48,379 nt of DNA from Candidatus Magasanikiibacteriota bacterium (GCA_018661775.1 JABJHO010000046.1:1-48379), one strand, 5' to 3'. Shown: positions 34,537 through 42,174, counted from the first letter of the stretch. The notes: generated by a model from the sequence alone, not told the origin. Program-made: numbers and translations.

Positions 34537-36297
34537 CTACTCAACAAAACCCCCGGCTTGTAATTCCCAAAGTTTTTTATACATACCCTTCTTTTTACGT
34601 AACAGTTTTTTATGACTTCCGTCTTCAATAATTTCTCCTTCTTCCATAACTATAATCCGGTCCATATGCATCACAGTAGAAAGTCTGTGTGCAATAGCAA
34701 TAACCGTCTTTCCTTTCATAAGTGTGTGTAACGCATCTTGAATAAGTAGCTCGGACTCAGAGTCTAGTGCTGACGTTGCTTCATCTAATATGAGAATTGG
34801 AGTATTGCGAAGTATGGCTCTGGCAATAGCAATTCTTTGTCTTTCTCCTCCAGAAAGTTTTACACCTCGCTCTCCAACAAGCGTATCATATTTTTCCTCT
34901 AAGTTGGCGATAAACTCATGGCAATGTGCCGACTCTGCTGCCTCAATTACCTCTTTATCGGTGGCCCCAGGTTTTCCGTACCGAATATTTTCCTTGAGTG
35001 TTCTGTGAAACAGAATCGGATCTTGTGGCACGAAACTCATAGTATCATGCAAAGACTCAAGCGTCACATGGGATAATTTTTGCCCATCTATGGTAATAGA
35101 CCCTCGTGTTGTATCAAACGTCCTAAGCAAAAGACGCACAACTGTTGACTTTCCAGCACCACTTTTTCCTACAAGACCTATTTTTTGCCCCCCTTTAATC
35201 GTAAGTGAAAAATCCTTAAGAATACGTCGTGTTTTGTGATAATTAAACCCAACACGATCAAATGTCACCTCTCCTTTTTTTGGTAAAAGTACCGTTGCTT
35301 TTTTTCTGTCAACAATACCATGCGGCGTATCATAAATCTCGGCCATCTCCTTGGCGTTTGCCATAGTCTCAAATAGTCTCCGCATAATATGACCCAAACT
35401 ATAAATTCTGTTGAAAAGGAGTAATAAATATGATTGAAACAACACAAAGTCTCCCGCTGTCATAAGACCTTGTTGCCAAAAACGAATACCGTAATAAAAC
35501 ACAAGAAATTCAACCAAAATAACAAGGATATGCTGTACTGATTCAAAATACTGATCTAAATTCCACCGAAACCGTCTCATATCACTCAATGCTGTCGCAG
35601 CTTGGTGATGATACGCCACTTCTCTATTAAACCCATTAAACAGTTTCACATTTTCGTGGTTTGTTATTGTGTCTGCGAGTATTGCCGTTCCTTTTGAGTC
35701 TAATTCTGCCTGTTTTATGTCATATTTATTCTTAAACCGTACAAAAATACTATTAATTACAATAAAACAAACGAACCACACAAGAACAATGTATCCAAAA
35801 AGTGCCTGTCTACTAAATAATACAAAAAAGACAAAAGAAAACTCTACAATAAGCGGAAGAAAATCCCACAAAAACATACCACTTAATTCCATAAACCCTC
35901 CAGCAAACCGATTGACTTTTTTTACCAGTGACCCGATAAATGTGTTATTAAAAAAACTGGCTGAATGCTTATGAATATAAGAAAAACACGAAGATGCCAA
36001 ATCTCGCGTACCGTTTGTCTCGAAATACGATGCACAAAACACTGCTATGCGCCAAAATACCCAAGAAATACCATGAAGAATAAGTATGGTCGTAATAATA
36101 GCAATAAGGGCATCTGCCTTGTCATTGCCAGTATCAGCGATTGTAATAATATCAAAAAACTTCTTATAGTACAGTGGCGCCACAAGGTTTGCTGCAGACC
36201 CTGCCACAACACTAATTCCTGCCAAAGAAGACGTTTTCCAGTATTTTCTGAGTTGTTTTATGTACGTAGTAAGAGTAATTTTTGTATACGAATGCAT
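34537..36297 (-). CDS. ABC exporter half-transporter (copy 1)
   Basis: 586 residues: a six-helix ABC transmembrane domain (about 20-330) then an ATPase domain. Walker A GLVGKSGAGKST (about 372-383), signature LSGGERQR, Walker B 'ILILDEATSALD' and H-loop 'AIAHRL' are intact. It is clearly a paralogue of the next gene upstream (both open with similar 'YI-QL' and 'APLYYK-FFDII' segments), so the two probably form a heterodimer. The family exports lipids, peptides or drugs. The cargo is unknown; the LtaS-like enzyme just downstream makes a lipid or glycan precursor possible. Confidence 0.92.
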   Translation of the reverse strand: MHSYTKITLTTYIKQLRKYWKTSSLAGISVVAGSAANLVAPLYYKKFFDIITIADTGNDKADALIAIITTILILHGISWVFWRIAVFCASYFETNGTRDLASSCFSYIHKHSASFFNNTFIGSLVKKVNRFAGGFMELSGMFLWDFLPLIVEFSFVFFVLFSRQALFGYIVLVWFVCFIVINSIFVRFKNKYDIKQAELDSKGTAILADTITNHENVKLFNGFNREVAYHHQAATALSDMRRFRWNLDQYFESVQHILVILVEFLVFYYGIRFWQQGLMTAGDFVLFQSYLLLLFNRIYSLGHIMRRLFETMANAKEMAEIYDTPHGIVDRKKATVLLPKKGEVTFDRVGFNYHKTRRILKDFSLTIKGGQKIGLVGKSGAGKSTVVRLLLRTFDTTRGSITIDGQKLSHVTLESLHDTMSFVPQDPILFHRTLKENIRYGKPGATDKEVIEAAESAHCHEFIANLEEKYDTLVGERGVKLSGGERQRIAIARAILRNTPILILDEATSALDSESELLIQDALHTLMKGKTVIAIAHRLSTVMHMDRIIVMEEGEIIEDGSHKKLLRKKKGMYKKLWELQAGGFVE

Positions 36298-36336
36298 AAA
36301 CTAAAATAGCATGTACTTAAGATGCACACACACGCA

Positions 36337-36345
36337 AGTATACCA
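36337..36345 (-). promoter_or_regulatory. Extended -10 promoter of ABC copy 1
   Basis: Minus strand TGG-TATACT (-10 at 36337-36342). Seventeen bp upstream is only TTTTTA. The start near 36330 gives a 33-nt leader to ATG 36297. It may supplement read-through from copy 2. Confidence 0.4.
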
Positions 36346-36425
36346 TAATTTACGGAAAATAAAAAAAGACCTGTACCTCCAAACAGATCATTATCCCCTA
36401 ATGTCACAAAAAAATAGCATTACCC

Positions 36426-38192
36426 CTATTGGTGTGCAAAACCCCCAACTTGAATATTCCACAGTTGGTTATACAAACCATCGGCATTACTCAGTAATTC
36501 ATGATGCGAACCATCTTCCACAATACCACCACTTTCCATAACAATAATACGATCCATACTGCTAATAGATGAAAGTCTATGTGCAATGGCGATTACTGTT
36601 TTCCCCTGAACTAGTACCGTTTCAAGCGCTCGTTGGATTAACATTTCAGACTCAGAGTCAAGCGCAGAAGTGGCTTCATCAAGAAGAAGGATAGGGGCAT
36701 CTCGTAAAATTGCTCGAGCAATAGCAACACGCTGTCGCTCACCACCCGAGAGTTTCACACCTCGCTCACCTACCAAAGTAGTATACCCATCACTTAGTCC
36801 AGTAATAAACTCATGACAGTGTGCCGCCTTGGCAGCTTCAATTACTTCCTCGTTAGTTGCTTCTGGTTTACCATAGCGGATATTTTCAATAATACTTCTA
36901 TGAAACAAGATTGGATCCTGCGGCACAAGACTCATGCAATCATGCAAAGAGTTCTGTGTTATAGAAGAAACATCTTGTCCATCAATCTGAACCACACCAC
37001 CTGTTGCATCGAATAAACGTAACAGTAATTTAATCACTGTAGACTTACCCGCTCCACTTGGACCAACAAGGCCAACTTTCTGACCAGCTGGGATATTGAG
37101 TGTAAAATTATTTAAAATAGACTTTCCATCCTCATAGGTAAAACATACGTTATCAAGAGAAACATCTCCATGCACCTCGGCCAAAGACTGCGCACCTACT
37201 CTATCAATTATCGTGTGTGGGGTGTCAAAAATCTCAGCCATTTCTTTTGCATTTGCAAGCGCCTCATACCACCACCGCATCACACGAGAAAACGAACCCA
37301 TCTTTCTAAAAATCATGAATAGATAGGTCTGAATGAGAACAAGGTCACCCAAACTCAATATTCCTTTAACCCAATAATTGACTCCGTAGTAAAAAATCGC
37401 ACATTCCACAACAATGGTAAGGAAGTATTGTACAACGTCAAACCATGTATCAAGATTCCAACGCTTTCTTCTGAGTGAGTATACTGTGTCTTGTGTGGCC
37501 GTATAGTATTGCTTTTCTCGTACACAAGCCGAAAACAAGGTAATATTTTCATGATTCGTAAAACTGTCGGCAAGTATACCTGTTGCTTTTGAGTCTAACT
37601 TAGCCTGAGCCTCATCAAACTGCACTTTATATCGTAAAAATACAATATTACACACACAAAACAGCACAAGCCAAACACACACAATGCCAAAAAACAGTGG
37701 TTGGGAGTAAGACAAGTACACAGAAATCACGGTAATTTCAATCAATAACGGAAGAAACTCCCACAATATATTATCTGTAACCGACTCAAAAGACGTCCCA
37801 AAACGATTGACCTTTTTTACCAAAGACCCTACAAACGTATTGTTAAAAAATACAGATGCATGCTTGTGAATATACTCAAAAGACCTCGCAGAGAGATGTT
37901 TCATGCTCTCGGTTTGGAAATATGCCGCACAAAATGCTGCTATTCTCCAACTGACCCACCCAATGGCGTGGAAACCAAGGATCACAAAGACCAAACCATG
38001 TAATTTGGTAACCTCTTGGGCCGGGTTTTCTGCAGTACTGATAATATCGAAAAAATCCTTATAGTAGAGCGGAGCAATGAGCCCAGCAACCACAGCAGTA
38101 CACACGCAGCAGATCGCAGCAAAAAAAGTCTTTTTGTGGTCTAGCAACTGTGTAATATAGTAAGAAAATGTAATATTCGTATGCCTTTGCAT
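36426..38192 (-). CDS. ABC exporter half-transporter (copy 2)
   Basis: 588 residues with the same layout as the downstream copy. Walker A GLVGPSGAGKST (about 378-389), LSGGERQR, Walker B 'ILLLDEATSALD' and 'AIAHRLSS' are all canonical, so both nucleotide sites look active, unlike many heterodimers with one degenerate site. It is preceded by one of the strongest promoters in the window (TTGACA/TACAGT, 38248-38276) and by a purine-rich AAAGGGA that may act as a Shine-Dalgarno. The 128-bp gap to copy 1 holds a second weak promoter and no terminator. Confidence 0.93.
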   Translation of the reverse strand: MQRHTNITFSYYITQLLDHKKTFFAAICCVCTAVVAGLIAPLYYKDFFDIISTAENPAQEVTKLHGLVFVILGFHAIGWVSWRIAAFCAAYFQTESMKHLSARSFEYIHKHASVFFNNTFVGSLVKKVNRFGTSFESVTDNILWEFLPLLIEITVISVYLSYSQPLFFGIVCVWLVLFCVCNIVFLRYKVQFDEAQAKLDSKATGILADSFTNHENITLFSACVREKQYYTATQDTVYSLRRKRWNLDTWFDVVQYFLTIVVECAIFYYGVNYWVKGILSLGDLVLIQTYLFMIFRKMGSFSRVMRWWYEALANAKEMAEIFDTPHTIIDRVGAQSLAEVHGDVSLDNVCFTYEDGKSILNNFTLNIPAGQKVGLVGPSGAGKSTVIKLLLRLFDATGGVVQIDGQDVSSITQNSLHDCMSLVPQDPILFHRSIIENIRYGKPEATNEEVIEAAKAAHCHEFITGLSDGYTTLVGERGVKLSGGERQRVAIARAILRDAPILLLDEATSALDSESEMLIQRALETVLVQGKTVIAIAHRLSSISSMDRIIVMESGGIVEDGSHHELLSNADGLYNQLWNIQVGGFAHQ

Positions 38193-38247
38193 GGCATCCC
38201 TTTCTTTTTTTTGTGAATATAAAGAACATCTACCTAAGTAGACGAAT

Positions 38248-38276
38248 ACTGTACCATAATGTTACACTTTTGTCAA
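38248..38276 (-). promoter_or_regulatory. Strong promoter of the ABC exporter pair
   Basis: Minus strand perfect TTGACA (38271-38276), 17-bp spacer, extended -10 TGG-TACAGT (-10 at 38248-38253). A+T-rich sequence upstream (38277-38309) could be an UP element. A short CTAC/GTAG inverted repeat lies just after the start (38230-38241). Confidence 0.75.
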
Positions 38277-38309
38277 GTATGTAAATGATGTAAAAATTAC
38301 TAAAATTGG

Positions 38310-39497
38310 CTAAAATATGTCTATAATTGTCTGAAAAGCCCCAACAAACAGAACAAACAGAAGTATAAGTACAAGGGTATACCCGTATCGCACAGAAAAA
38401 TCTTCTTTTTTTAGCTGCTTTTGTCTTCTTGCGCGTATATAAATAAGCAGTATCAAAAGCATTTCAATACTAACCGCTATTCCCCCAACAACCGAAAGAA
38501 CGGTAATAAACCCGCGTACACCAGAAATAAACATCACAAGAGGTGGCACCAAAACACACACAAGTGCCAATATTTTAGGCAATTTATAGTCCCAACACAA
38601 AGAATCTCTAAACGATAAAGCTATAAGAAGAAAACTCGTAACCATGGCAAGTACCGCAAATATATTTCCTGCCACCACCATTCCCCGACCAAGCGCATCC
38701 CCCAACCCTACTGTGGCTATTTCGGTTGTTCCAGTGCCAGTAACCCCGACAACAGAAAACACAAATAAACAATAGACGATACAGTTGATTATGGCCGCAT
38801 AGCAAATGGCCCGTCGAAAATCCTTACGTGCATGCTTAAGCAACCCATACGCCTCTGGTACTGCATTGGTCCCATGAAAGGCAAAAAGGATAATACCATA
38901 CGGCACAAAAAATGCGGGAATCTTCACATACAACATATTGCTTACAGAGAATGAAGGTGCGGCCCACAAAAATATACACACAACTACAAACAAAATACAT
39001 GTCATTAGAATGAGTTCTACCACTTTCACCGTTCGCAATCCTGTCATAATACACAGTGATGCAAAAAAATAAAACACCAGACTCCACACAAAAGCAGCAC
39101 CACCAAAAAGCGCAGATAGCGACGACCCTACTCCAATAATATATACCACAAGTGCGCCAAACAAAATGGTATAAAACATAATCATCATGGCATATTCTCC
39201 CCATACACCTAAGTATGTTTTTGCAAAACCAACCAATTGAAATCTTTTTCCTGTGCGTATCGCAACGTCACCAAGTAATAAGTTCAACCCCATCATTAAG
39301 AGCCCGAGAAATATAATAAGAAAAAAACCCGGAACAAGCCCAAGTTGTGCAATGGCATATGGCATACCCAAAATACCAGCACCGATTGTACCGCTTACAA
39401 TAAGTGCTACCGCCTCCCAAAGAGACATTTTTTTTCTAAACACCCCAAAATATTTGGTAAGCGGGATGTCTTTTCTTATGATACCACGATGTTTCAT
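38310..39497 (-). CDS. Amino-acid permease (aromatic/neutral, HAAAP/AAAP type)
   Basis: 395 residues with about eleven transmembrane helices. The first helix reads 'GTIGAGILGMPYAIAQLG', the unwound substrate-site signature of the LeuT-fold amino-acid permeases of the Tyr/Trp (HAAAP) and SLC38-like families, and helix 6 has 'FAFHGTNAVPE'. It imports an amino acid with a cation; the exact substrate cannot be read. Its ATG is only 8 nt after the -10, so the mRNA is expected to be leaderless. It is transcribed alone between the metK terminator and the ABC promoter region. Confidence 0.88.
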   Translation of the reverse strand: MKHRGIIRKDIPLTKYFGVFRKKMSLWEAVALIVSGTIGAGILGMPYAIAQLGLVPGFFLIIFLGLLMMGLNLLLGDVAIRTGKRFQLVGFAKTYLGVWGEYAMMIMFYTILFGALVVYIIGVGSSLSALFGGAAFVWSLVFYFFASLCIMTGLRTVKVVELILMTCILFVVVCIFLWAAPSFSVSNMLYVKIPAFFVPYGIILFAFHGTNAVPEAYGLLKHARKDFRRAICYAAIINCIVYCLFVFSVVGVTGTGTTEIATVGLGDALGRGMVVAGNIFAVLAMVTSFLLIALSFRDSLCWDYKLPKILALVCVLVPPLVMFISGVRGFITVLSVVGGIAVSIEMLLILLIYIRARRQKQLKKEDFSVRYGYTLVLILLFVLFVGAFQTIIDIF

Positions 39498-39505
39498 ATT
39501 GTATT

Positions 39506-39514
39506 AGTATAGCA
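39506..39514 (-). promoter_or_regulatory. Permease promoter (leaderless)
   Basis: Minus strand extended -10 TGC-TATACT (-10 at 39506-39511). The position 17 bp upstream is TTTTTA, inside the metK terminator arm. Eight bases separate the -10 from ATG 39497, so the transcript should begin within about 2 nt of the start codon. Confidence 0.6.
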
Positions 39515-39529
39515 TATTTAAAACATAAT

Positions 39530-39565
39530 AAAAAACACTCAGGTTGTATTATTTGAGTGTTTTTT
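39530..39565 (-). terminator. metK terminator
   Basis: A 12-bp perfect stem, AAAAAACACTCA (39530-39541) with TGAGTGTTTTTT (39554-39565), and a 12-nt loop. It has T-runs in both directions and lies 17 bp after the metK stop. Confidence 0.85.
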
Positions 39566-39581
39566 TGGTTTGCCACTTTCT

Positions 39582-40739
39582 TTACATGTCATCACTCTCT
39601 TGTAATTTTGCTATTTTTTGAGGATTAATTTGTTCCCATGGAAATTCGTCTCTGCCAAAATGACCATATGTTGCTGTTTTTTTATATATTGGACGAAGCA
39701 AGTCAAGCTCTTCAATAAGTGCCTTTGGTTTAAAATTAAAACATTTTCTTACTCTTTTAGCAATGTCTTCGTGAGAAATTTTTCCGGTACCAAAAGTGTT
39801 CACTAAAATACTTACAGGTTCGGCAATTCCAATGGCATAAGCAACTTGCAATTCACATTTTTCTGCCAAACCAGCCGCAACAATATGTTTTGCCACATAT
39901 CGCGCATAATAAGACGCGCTTCTGTCTACTTTACTTGGGTCTTTTCCGCTAAATGCCCCGCCACCATGACTCCCTTGCCCACCATATGTGTCTACAATAA
40001 TTTTTCTTCCCGTAACTCCTGCGTCTCCAACTGGACCACCTATTACAAATACTCCGGTTGGGTTAATAAAAAATCGTGTATTTTCATCTATATATTCTCC
40101 ACAAACTGGCGTGATTATTTTCTCTATTACATCGCGCTTAATACTTTCTTGTGTAATGTCTGGATCGTGCTGTGTTGATATAACTACCGTGTCAACACGA
40201 AAAGGTTTTCCACCTTCATACTCAACCGTAACCTGTGCTTTTGCATCTGGTCGCAGATAAGATATTTCTTTTACTTTTCGGACATCTGCCAACCTTTTTG
40301 TCAGCTTATGAGCCAAAATAATTGGCAATGGCATAAATTCTGGTGTTTCGTTGGTAGCATACCCAAACATAAGACCCTGGTCTCCGGCACCTTGTTCTTT
40401 TTCTCCCCCTTCATCAACTCCTTGTGCAATGTCAACCGATTGCTCAGAAATTGCCACAAGTACACCACATGTAGTTCCGTCAAACCCATATACCGGATTA
40501 TCGTAACCAATTTCCACAATCGTGTCTCGCACAATTTTTTGAATATCAACATATGTACTTGTGCGAACTTCTCCAGCTACCACAACAAAACCAGTTTTGG
40601 TTAAACATTCTACCGCAACACGGGCTTGTGGGTCGTCTGTTAAGATTGCATCCAAAATTGCATCTGAAACTTGGTCACAGATTTTATCTGGATGTCCTTC
40701 AGAAACTGATTCTGAAGTAAACAAAAATTTTTCTGCCAT
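39582..40739 (-). CDS. metK: S-adenosylmethionine synthetase
   Basis: 385 residues from ATG 40739 ([19 protein letters not shown], the invariant MetK opening). The ATP/Met site '[13 protein letters not shown]', the hexapeptide '[12 protein letters not shown]', and the P-loop-like '[16 protein letters not shown]' are all present. It makes SAM from methionine and ATP, the methyl donor for the whole cell. It is monocistronic, ending in a strong terminator. The 5' leader (about 40740-40877) can fold a terminator hairpin whose T-run touches the start codon, so expression is probably controlled by transcript attenuation (described separately). Confidence 0.97.
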   Translation of the reverse strand: MAEKFLFTSESVSEGHPDKICDQVSDAILDAILTDDPQARVAVECLTKTGFVVVAGEVRTSTYVDIQKIVRDTIVEIGYDNPVYGFDGTTCGVLVAISEQSVDIAQGVDEGGEKEQGAGDQGLMFGYATNETPEFMPLPIILAHKLTKRLADVRKVKEISYLRPDAKAQVTVEYEGGKPFRVDTVVISTQHDPDITQESIKRDVIEKIITPVCGEYIDENTRFFINPTGVFVIGGPVGDAGVTGRKIIVDTYGGQGSHGGGAFSGKDPSKVDRSASYYARYVAKHIVAAGLAEKCELQVAYAIGIAEPVSILVNTFGTGKISHEDIAKRVRKCFNFKPKALIEELDLLRPIYKKTATYGHFGRDEFPWEQINPQKIAKLQESDDM

Positions 40740-40877
40740 ATAAAAAACAGCTAATGAATAAAGCTGTTTAAGAAGATAGGCGATCTGCTTGTGCAGATAC
40801 GGACAGTGTTGATTTGTATCCGAGCTTTTGGAACGACACACCAACAGCGAACACTATATTCTTAAACGTATTGTATA
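40740..40877 (-). ncRNA. Structured metK leader, candidate riboswitch or attenuator
   Basis: In the metK transcript AAACAGCT (40762-40769) and AGCTGTTT (40745-40752) form an 8-bp hairpin with a 9-nt loop. It runs into a T-stretch (40742-40747) two bases before the start codon, so it looks like an intrinsic terminator. An upstream GCTGTT (40843-40848) can pair instead with AACAGC (40763-40768), opening that hairpin. Between them are ATCTGC/GCAGAT (40783-40798, 4-nt loop), an alternative GATAC/GTATC (40796-40820), and AGTGTT/AACACT (40805-40855). I could not match it to the SAM-I core I know. Ligand and function are inference. Confidence 0.5.
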
Positions 40878-40883
40878 AGACGC

Positions 40884-40912
40884 AGTATAACGTAATTTGA
40901 TGCGCATAGGAA
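40884..40912 (-). promoter_or_regulatory. Possible metK promoter
   Basis: Minus strand TATACT (40884-40889) with TTCCTA 17 bp upstream (40907-40912). The -35 is poor. If used, the start is near 40877 and the leader about 138 nt. Confidence 0.35.
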
Positions 40913-41014
40913 GAGTACTAATCCACAACCAGTTTAAGATAAACTAAGTTCCGCAAAAAACAACTGCATAGCGTTTCAACACACCTGTGGATAAGTAATA
41001 AAAAAGACAATTTT
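40913..41014. other. Non-coding stretch with two DnaA-box-like 9-mers
   Basis: Part of the 454-bp gap between metK and csp, with no credible ORF. TGTGGATAA (40986-40994) is a perfect DnaA box on the minus strand, and TAATCCACA (40919-40927) differs from it by one base. Two sites, with no dnaA, dnaN or A+T-rich 13-mer array nearby, do not make an origin; they could regulate or titrate DnaA. Confidence 0.3.
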
Positions 41015-41076
41015 TAACCTCTCTATTTTACATATGTAAACCATTTTCTCTCTAATGCTTTTTCTATGTTTGTCAT
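41015..41076 (-). pseudogene. Duplicated 3' tail of the mazG-like gene
   Basis: Bases 41015-41071 match 43289-43345 with five mismatches in 57 (counted by eye). In the minus reading the block encodes TNIEKALERKWFTYVK then TAG, against NINIEEALERKWFKYLK then TAG at the end of the intact mazG-like gene. The stop is at 41023-41025. Nothing upstream continues the MazG fold, so this is a relic of a lost or partially duplicated copy. Confidence 0.75.
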
Positions 41077-41088
41077 ATAACCATTCAT

Positions 41089-41112
41089 ATGTATTACTAA
41101 TTAGTAATACAT
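41089..41112. repeat. Perfect 24-bp palindrome
   Basis: Two 12-base arms meet without a spacer; the left arm is ATGTATTACTAA and the right arm is its exact reverse complement. It lies next to the mazG relic and downstream of the csp terminator. It could be a dimeric repressor site, a recombination scar or a mobile-element end. Confidence 0.7.
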
Positions 41113-41150
41113 CTATCTAATTACACCCTTATAGAATAAAAAATCAATAA

Positions 41151-41179
41151 AAAAAACCCGCCAACATGGCGGGTTTTTT
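41151..41179 (-). terminator. csp terminator
   Basis: AAAAAACCCGCC (41151-41162) pairs with GGCGGGTTTTTT (41168-41179) around a 5-nt loop. It has a G+C-rich core and T-runs on both strands, 14 bp after the csp stop. Confidence 0.9.
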
Positions 41180-41193
41180 TTATTTAAAAGCTA

Positions 41194-41394
41194 TTAGGCT
41201 TTTTGAACTTGAGCGGCTGATGGTCCTTTAGGGCCGTCAGTTACTTCAAATGTTAGCTCGTCACCTTCGCGTAAGTCATTGAATTGCACATCAACAAGCT
41301 CGTTTGAGTGAAAAAAGAGATCTTTTTCCTCTCCCTCGCGGGTGATGAATCCAAAGCCACGGTCTGTAAGACGGGCGATTTTTCCTGTTTGCAT
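41194..41394 (-). CDS. csp: Cold-shock domain protein
   Basis: 66 residues from ATG 41394 (MQTGKIARLTDRGFGFI). This is a single five-stranded cold-shock domain with RNP1 'RGFGFI' and RNP2 'LFFHS', and the C-terminal 'GPKGPSAAQV'. It binds single-stranded RNA and DNA and acts as an RNA chaperone. It has a strong own promoter and terminator. The leader is about 89 nt, long as in many csp mRNAs, and an 8-bp inverted repeat spans the transcription start. Confidence 0.95.
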   Translation of the reverse strand: MQTGKIARLTDRGFGFITREGEEKDLFFHSNELVDVQFNDLREGDELTFEVTDGPKGPSAAQVQKA

Positions 41395-41468
41395 AGCGTA
41401 AAAAGAAAATAGTGAATAATGTCCCAAACCTACTACTATAGTACAAAACTCGAATTTGTTTCTTTTAC

Positions 41469-41492
41469 AGTATTGATCTGTTACTCAATACT
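41469..41492. promoter_or_regulatory. Operator-like inverted repeat at the csp start
   Basis: AGTATTGA (41469-41476) and TCAATACT (41485-41492) are exact inverted copies separated by 8 bp. The right arm covers three bases of the csp -10 and the predicted start (about 41483) falls between the arms. This fits a repressor operator better than an RNA hairpin. Confidence 0.5.
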
Positions 41493-41518
41493 ATAGCACA
41501 GAAGGTTAAACTTGTCAA
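41490..41518 (-). promoter_or_regulatory. csp promoter
   Basis: Minus strand perfect TTGACA (41513-41518), 17-bp spacer, extended -10 TGC-TATAGT (-10 at 41490-41495). It is among the best promoters in the window and divergent from the second greA-like gene. Confidence 0.8.
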
Positions 41519-41549
41519 TAGGCACAATAATAATTGCTCCTAATCTACC

Positions 41550-41578
41550 TTGATTTAGCCAAAAAAAACTGCTATTAT
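41550..41578 (+). promoter_or_regulatory. Promoter of the second greA-like gene (leaderless)
   Basis: TTGATT (41550-41555), 17-bp spacer, extended -10 TGC-TATTAT (-10 at 41573-41578). The ATG at 41585 is the seventh base after the -10, the expected transcription start itself. Confidence 0.7.
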
Positions 41579-41584
41579 AGCTCC

Positions 41585-42082
41585 ATGCAAACTCCATATA
41601 GAAAGCCTGGTAAATACTCAAACCTAAAAGCAGACCCCTTACTTACAAAGGATAAAATTAAGGCACTTGAAAACAAACTCAGTAAACTTAAGAAGAAGCG
41701 CCCAGAACTTGCTTCAGAAGTACGCAGGCTTGCAGAAATGGGAGACTTTTCTGAGAATGCAGCATACCAGCATGCTAAATGGCAGCTAAGACGGCTTAAC
41801 AGTGGTATCAAAACTACAGAAGACCGGCTAAACCATGCTATTTTAATTAAAACACCCAAGCAAAAACTTACTATTGACCTCCTCCATAAGGTGACAGTGC
41901 AAATATCTGGCAAAGAAAAAATACTTCAAATATTAGGCCCCTCTGAAACAAATCCTCAAAAAGGAATAATTTCGAATCAATCCCCTATTGGAGCAGCCCT
42001 TCTAGGTCACAAAGTAGGCGACAAAGTTAACATTACCCTTGCAAACAAAGAGGTTGAATATGAAATCCTTAAAATTGATTAA
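41585..42082 (+). CDS. Second GreA/GreB-family transcription factor
   Basis: 165 residues from ATG 41585; a longer in-frame start at 41534 would precede the promoter. A basic N-terminal extension (PYRKPGKYSNLK) is followed by the Gre coiled coil with the acidic tip in 'MGDFSENAAYQHAKW', and an FKBP-like C-terminal domain ('NQSPIGAALLGHKVGD'). The acidic tip residues are kept, so cleavage activity is plausible, but the protein is clearly diverged from the canonical GreA at 21.3 kb. It is divergently transcribed from csp, with which it may share regulation. Confidence 0.88.
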   Translation: MQTPYRKPGKYSNLKADPLLTKDKIKALENKLSKLKKKRPELASEVRRLAEMGDFSENAAYQHAKWQLRRLNSGIKTTEDRLNHAILIKTPKQKLTIDLLHKVTVQISGKEKILQILGPSETNPQKGIISNQSPIGAALLGHKVGDKVNITLANKEVEYEILKID

Positions 42083-42114
42083 AGACTAAGATCCTTGCTT
42101 TTTTAAAGGAAGTA

Positions 42115-42154
42115 GTATAGACTTCTGTATAGACTTCTGTATAGACTTCTGTAT
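42115..42154. repeat. 12-bp tandem repeat, three copies plus a partial unit
   Basis: The unit AGACTTCTGTAT occurs three times in a row (42119-42130, 42131-42142, 42143-42154), preceded by a further GTAT. It lies 20 bp upstream of the zinc-ribbon gene. Each unit contains TAGACT, which could serve as a -35. Confidence 0.85.
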
Positions 42155-42174
42155 TAACTAATATATACAACAAT

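Noticed and set aside
40854-40907. A 17-codon ORF (16 residues) in the metK leader as a leader peptide
   Set aside because: It has no methionine cluster beyond the start, no Shine-Dalgarno, and overlaps the putative -10. Chance is more likely.
40913-41014. Chromosomal origin suggested by two DnaA-box-like 9-mers
   Set aside because: Only one is perfect, and there is no dnaA or dnaN, no box cluster and no strand switch in gene orientation around it.
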